A DNA stretch of 22,607 nucleotides from a virus: IMG/VR virus record IMGVR_UViG_3300008113_000690, positions 1 to 22,607 of that record; one strand, given 5' to 3'. The notes below the pieces were generated by a model. The model ran no database searches. It saw only the letters and a program-made list of their open reading frames with translations, and was not told the DNA's origin. The translations under genes were made by a program, and so were the position numbers. This document shows positions 20,990 to 22,607 of this stretch, one piece after another (within the stretch, counting starts at the first letter, position 1; every line of letters starts with the position of its first letter).

Positions 20990-22297
20990 ATGAATATTGA
21001 AAAATCTTATTGGTCCAGCAATGGCGATGATATCAGTTTATCTATTCCTTTCACAAAAGTCAATCGTGAAAAGAGAACTGTCTCTGGTTTTGCGACACTA
21101 GACAACATTGATCAAACAGGAGATGTTGTAACTGCAGAGGCCAGCTTAAAAGCTTTTGAAAACTTTAGAGGAAATATCCGTGAGATGCACGGATCAAATG
21201 CAGTCGGTAAAATGGTTTCATTTAAACCAGAAACTTACTATGACCCAAAGTCAGGTGAATTTTTTAACGGAGTATATGTAGACGCATATATCTCAAAGGG
21301 CGCACAAGACACCTGGGAAAAAGTTTTAGACGGAACACTACAAGGATTTTCAATTGGCGGAAAAATTGTGGATTCAGAGAATGAAGTAAATAAGTCTACA
21401 GGAAATCCAGTAAGATTTATTAAAGAGTATTCATTGATTGAGCTATCAGTAGTAGACTCACCAGCAAATGAATTATGTAATATTTTATCTATTCAAAAAA
21501 TGAATGGACAATTAATTTTTAAAGGAATAGCAGCAGATACTGTTACGGAAAATATTTTTTATTGTGAAGATAGCGATTCCGTATTCATGTCAACAGACGC
21601 AACTTATACCTCACCAGTAACTGGTAAATTAGCAAGTTTAATTGGTTGGGTAGAAAGTAACGATGTTAATAAAGCAAAAGAAATAGAAAAGATTCTTGCT
21701 TCATTCAAGAAGTCAAGATTAACGTTGCCTGAAACACAAATAGCAAAACAGGCAAACGCAGAAGGAGGTAATGAAGTGTCAGAAAACACAGAAACAGTAG
21801 CAGTAGAAGAAACTGCTCCAGTAGAAGTTTCAAGCGCTGCAGAGGCAGTAATTGAAAAAGCTGTTACAGAAGATGTAGTAGCCGAAGATACTTCTGCCGA
21901 AACCGTTGAAAAAGCAGCAGACGTCTCAGAAGTCGTCGTTGATGAACCTGATTTTGCAAAAATGTTAGGTGACCTAAAAGGCTTTTTCTCAGAAACTCTA
22001 AGCAAAGCTTCAGAAGCAAATGCAGCACAAGTTACAACTATTAAAGAAACAGTTGAATCTTTTAGCAAGAGCGTAGAAACTAGAATTTCAGAGTTGGCAG
22101 AACAACACTCAGAACTCAGCAAAACTGTTGAGAACATCAAGAACACGATTGATGGTGTAGAAAAGCGTGTCGATGCAGTAGAATCAGAGACTGCAATTAA
22201 GAAGTCCTCAGACCTTGGCGGGTCTAGGGAAGTAAAAATCCAAAAATCAAAATGGAACGGTTCTTTCCTCGGTTCCGTAAACGAACTATTTAAATAA
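20990..22297 (+). CDS. Prohead protease with fused scaffold-like C-terminus
   Basis: 435 residues from ATG 20990. A longer frame from TTG 20954 is rejected because that codon lies in the terminator stem. The first 165 residues are an HK97-type prohead protease: GFATLDNIDQTGDVV near 33-47, catalytic His67 in REMHG, Ser121 in LQGFSIGG, and LIELSVVDSPAN (149-160). Proteases of this family are often about 200 residues. Here a linker leads to an acidic Val/Ala/Glu-rich region (about 262-320) and a coiled coil (about 325-400), as expected of a scaffold. It acts inside the prohead, then cleaves scaffold and capsid N-termini. It sits between portal and capsid genes. An internal start may make the scaffold separately. 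Confidence 0.88.
   Translation: MNIEKSYWSSNGDDISLSIPFTKVNREKRTVSGFATLDNIDQTGDVVTAEASLKAFENFRGNIREMHGSNAVGKMVSFKPETYYDPKSGEFFNGVYVDAYISKGAQDTWEKVLDGTLQGFSIGGKIVDSENEVNKSTGNPVRFIKEYSLIELSVVDSPANELCNILSIQKMNGQLIFKGIAADTVTENIFYCEDSDSVFMSTDATYTSPVTGKLASLIGWVESNDVNKAKEIEKILASFKKSRLTLPETQIAKQANAEGGNEVSENTETVAVEETAPVEVSSAAEAVIEKAVTEDVVAEDTSAETVEKAADVSEVVVDEPDFAKMLGDLKGFFSETLSKASEANAAQVTTIKETVESFSKSVETRISELAEQHSELSKTVENIKNTIDGVEKRVDAVESETAIKKSSDLGGSREVKIQKSKWNGSFLGSVNELFK
21762..21778 (+). promoter_or_regulatory. Internal ribosome-binding site and GTG start inside the protease gene
   Basis: AAGGAGG (21762-21768), 7 bases, GTG (21776-21778), in frame at codon 263. This is the strongest ribosome-binding site in the window, although it lies inside an open reading frame. 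Confidence 0.7.
21776..22297 (+). CDS. Predicted scaffold protein from an in-frame internal start
   Basis: 173 residues, identical to the C-terminal part of the protease protein. It begins at the GTG seven bases after AAGGAGG, precisely where the protease domain and linker have ended and the acidic, coiled-coil part begins. It starts Met-Ser-Glu-Asn-Thr-Glu, has an acidic Glu/Val/Ala region (to about 60), a long helical coiled coil (about 65-135) and a basic C-terminal end (KIQKSKW...) that may bind the capsid protein. The arrangement parallels lambda, where scaffold Nu3 is made from an in-frame start within protease gene C. The sequence signals are seen; separate production is inferred. Confidence 0.65.
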   Translation: MSENTETVAVEETAPVEVSSAAEAVIEKAVTEDVVAEDTSAETVEKAADVSEVVVDEPDFAKMLGDLKGFFSETLSKASEANAAQVTTIKETVESFSKSVETRISELAEQHSELSKTVENIKNTIDGVEKRVDAVESETAIKKSSDLGGSREVKIQKSKWNGSFLGSVNELFK

Positions 22298-22317
22298 AGG
22301 GTAGGTGAAATAAATAA

Positions 22318-22607
22318 ATGAGCAATGAATTATTAGAAAAAGCAGTAGCTGCCGATACGACAGTAACTGGTACATTTGCTTCAGCAACTGGAGGAGAAGG
22401 AATCCACACAGGGTCAGAAAATGGCAACGGTGGTCTTCTTAATCCAGAACAGTCAGCTCGATTCCTAGACTATATGTTCGACGCAACCGTAATTGGTAAA
22501 GTCGCACGTACCGTCAGAATGAAGTCTGATACAACTGAAATTGATCGCATGGGCGTAGGCGAAAAGCTTATGAAACTTGCGACAGAAGGAGATAACACAA
22601 ACAGCGA
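22318..22607 (+). CDS. Major capsid protein (partial, 3' end beyond window)
   Basis: The open frame runs from ATG 22318, with AGGTGA nine bases before it, through the window edge: 96 complete codons are seen. The N-terminal region contains Leu-Leu-Asn-Pro-Glu-Gln-Ser-Ala-Arg-Phe-Leu-Asp-Tyr-Met-Phe-Asp and Val-x-Arg-Thr-Val-Arg-Met-Lys...Asp-Arg-Met-Gly-Val-Gly, which fit the N-arm and first strands of phage capsid proteins of the HK97 fold. Position directly after portal and protease supports this. The first 20 or so residues may be removed by the protease during maturation (family knowledge). Confidence 0.85.
   Translation, partial: MSNELLEKAVAADTTVTGTFASATGGEGIHTGSENGNGGLLNPEQSARFLDYMFDATVIGKVARTVRMKSDTTEIDRMGVGEKLMKLATEGDNTNS

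Noticed and set aside
20954-20992. TTG start for the protease, adding 12 residues
   Set aside because: The TTG lies in a terminator stem and the added residues do not look like part of the protease; ATG 20990 fits better.
21604-22146. 180-codon minus-strand open frame
   Set aside because: It is a shadow of the Val/Ala/Glu-rich scaffold region; no ribosome-binding site and no recognisable domain.

Overview
The window is a continuous stretch of a tailed double-stranded DNA bacteriophage genome (Caudoviricetes). It holds 24 genes plus one probable internal-start product, all on the + strand and tightly packed. The phage assignment rests on the right end, which reads portal protein, prohead protease with a scaffold-like C-terminus, then the start of an HK97-fold major capsid protein. 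Everything to the left looks like adhesion and tail-fibre genes and enzymes inserted among them. No integrase, lysis, replication, tRNA or CRISPR genes are visible. The DNA is AT-rich. The host cannot be named. A PASTA domain (binds uncrosslinked peptidoglycan) and several promoter-ATG junctions suited to leaderless mRNAs hint at a Gram-positive, possibly actinobacterial, host, but this is inference only.

Layout. (1) 1-7155: an opening terminator, then seven small to large fibre or adhesin-like proteins with mosaic N- and C-terminal modules, ending in an 824-residue fibre with an Mtd-like N-terminus. (2) 7168-8400: a protein with two fibronectin-III-like domains, a Phe/Pro repeat and a C-terminal Hint (hedgehog/intein) domain. 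(3) 8413-8472: a strong terminator followed by a consensus sigma-70-type promoter. (4) 8497-15026: an overlapping, translationally coupled operon with seven predicted Fe(II)/2-oxoglutarate oxygenases (prolyl-4-hydroxylase-like) and two related DUF6065-like proteins. One of those two appears to lack any canonical start codon. One oxygenase carries an N-terminal CDGSH iron-sulfur motif. (5) 15034-17080: a collagen-like fibre whose C-terminus matches that of the 824-residue fibre, followed by a second Phe/Pro-repeat Hint protein, here with a PASTA domain. (6) 17099-18949: a large LamG-like tail protein. (7) 19013-22607: a conserved 111-residue protein, portal, protease/scaffold and capsid.

How the parts may work together. 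The module [fibre with shared C-terminal domain + Phe/Pro-Hint protein] occurs twice and brackets the oxygenase operon. Prolyl-hydroxylase-like enzymes lying between collagen-like and Pro-rich proteins suggest a virion-surface maturation island. In this model the oxygenases hydroxylate fibre or repeat residues, and the Hint domains cleave themselves at a conserved Ala-Cys junction, releasing or covalently attaching the adhesive part. The co-location and motifs are seen directly; the shared function is inference.

Smaller points of interest are a lambda-Nu3-like internal start inside the protease gene, a possible second start within the CDGSH-oxygenase gene, and four promoter elements placed so close to ATG codons that the mRNAs would have little or no leader.
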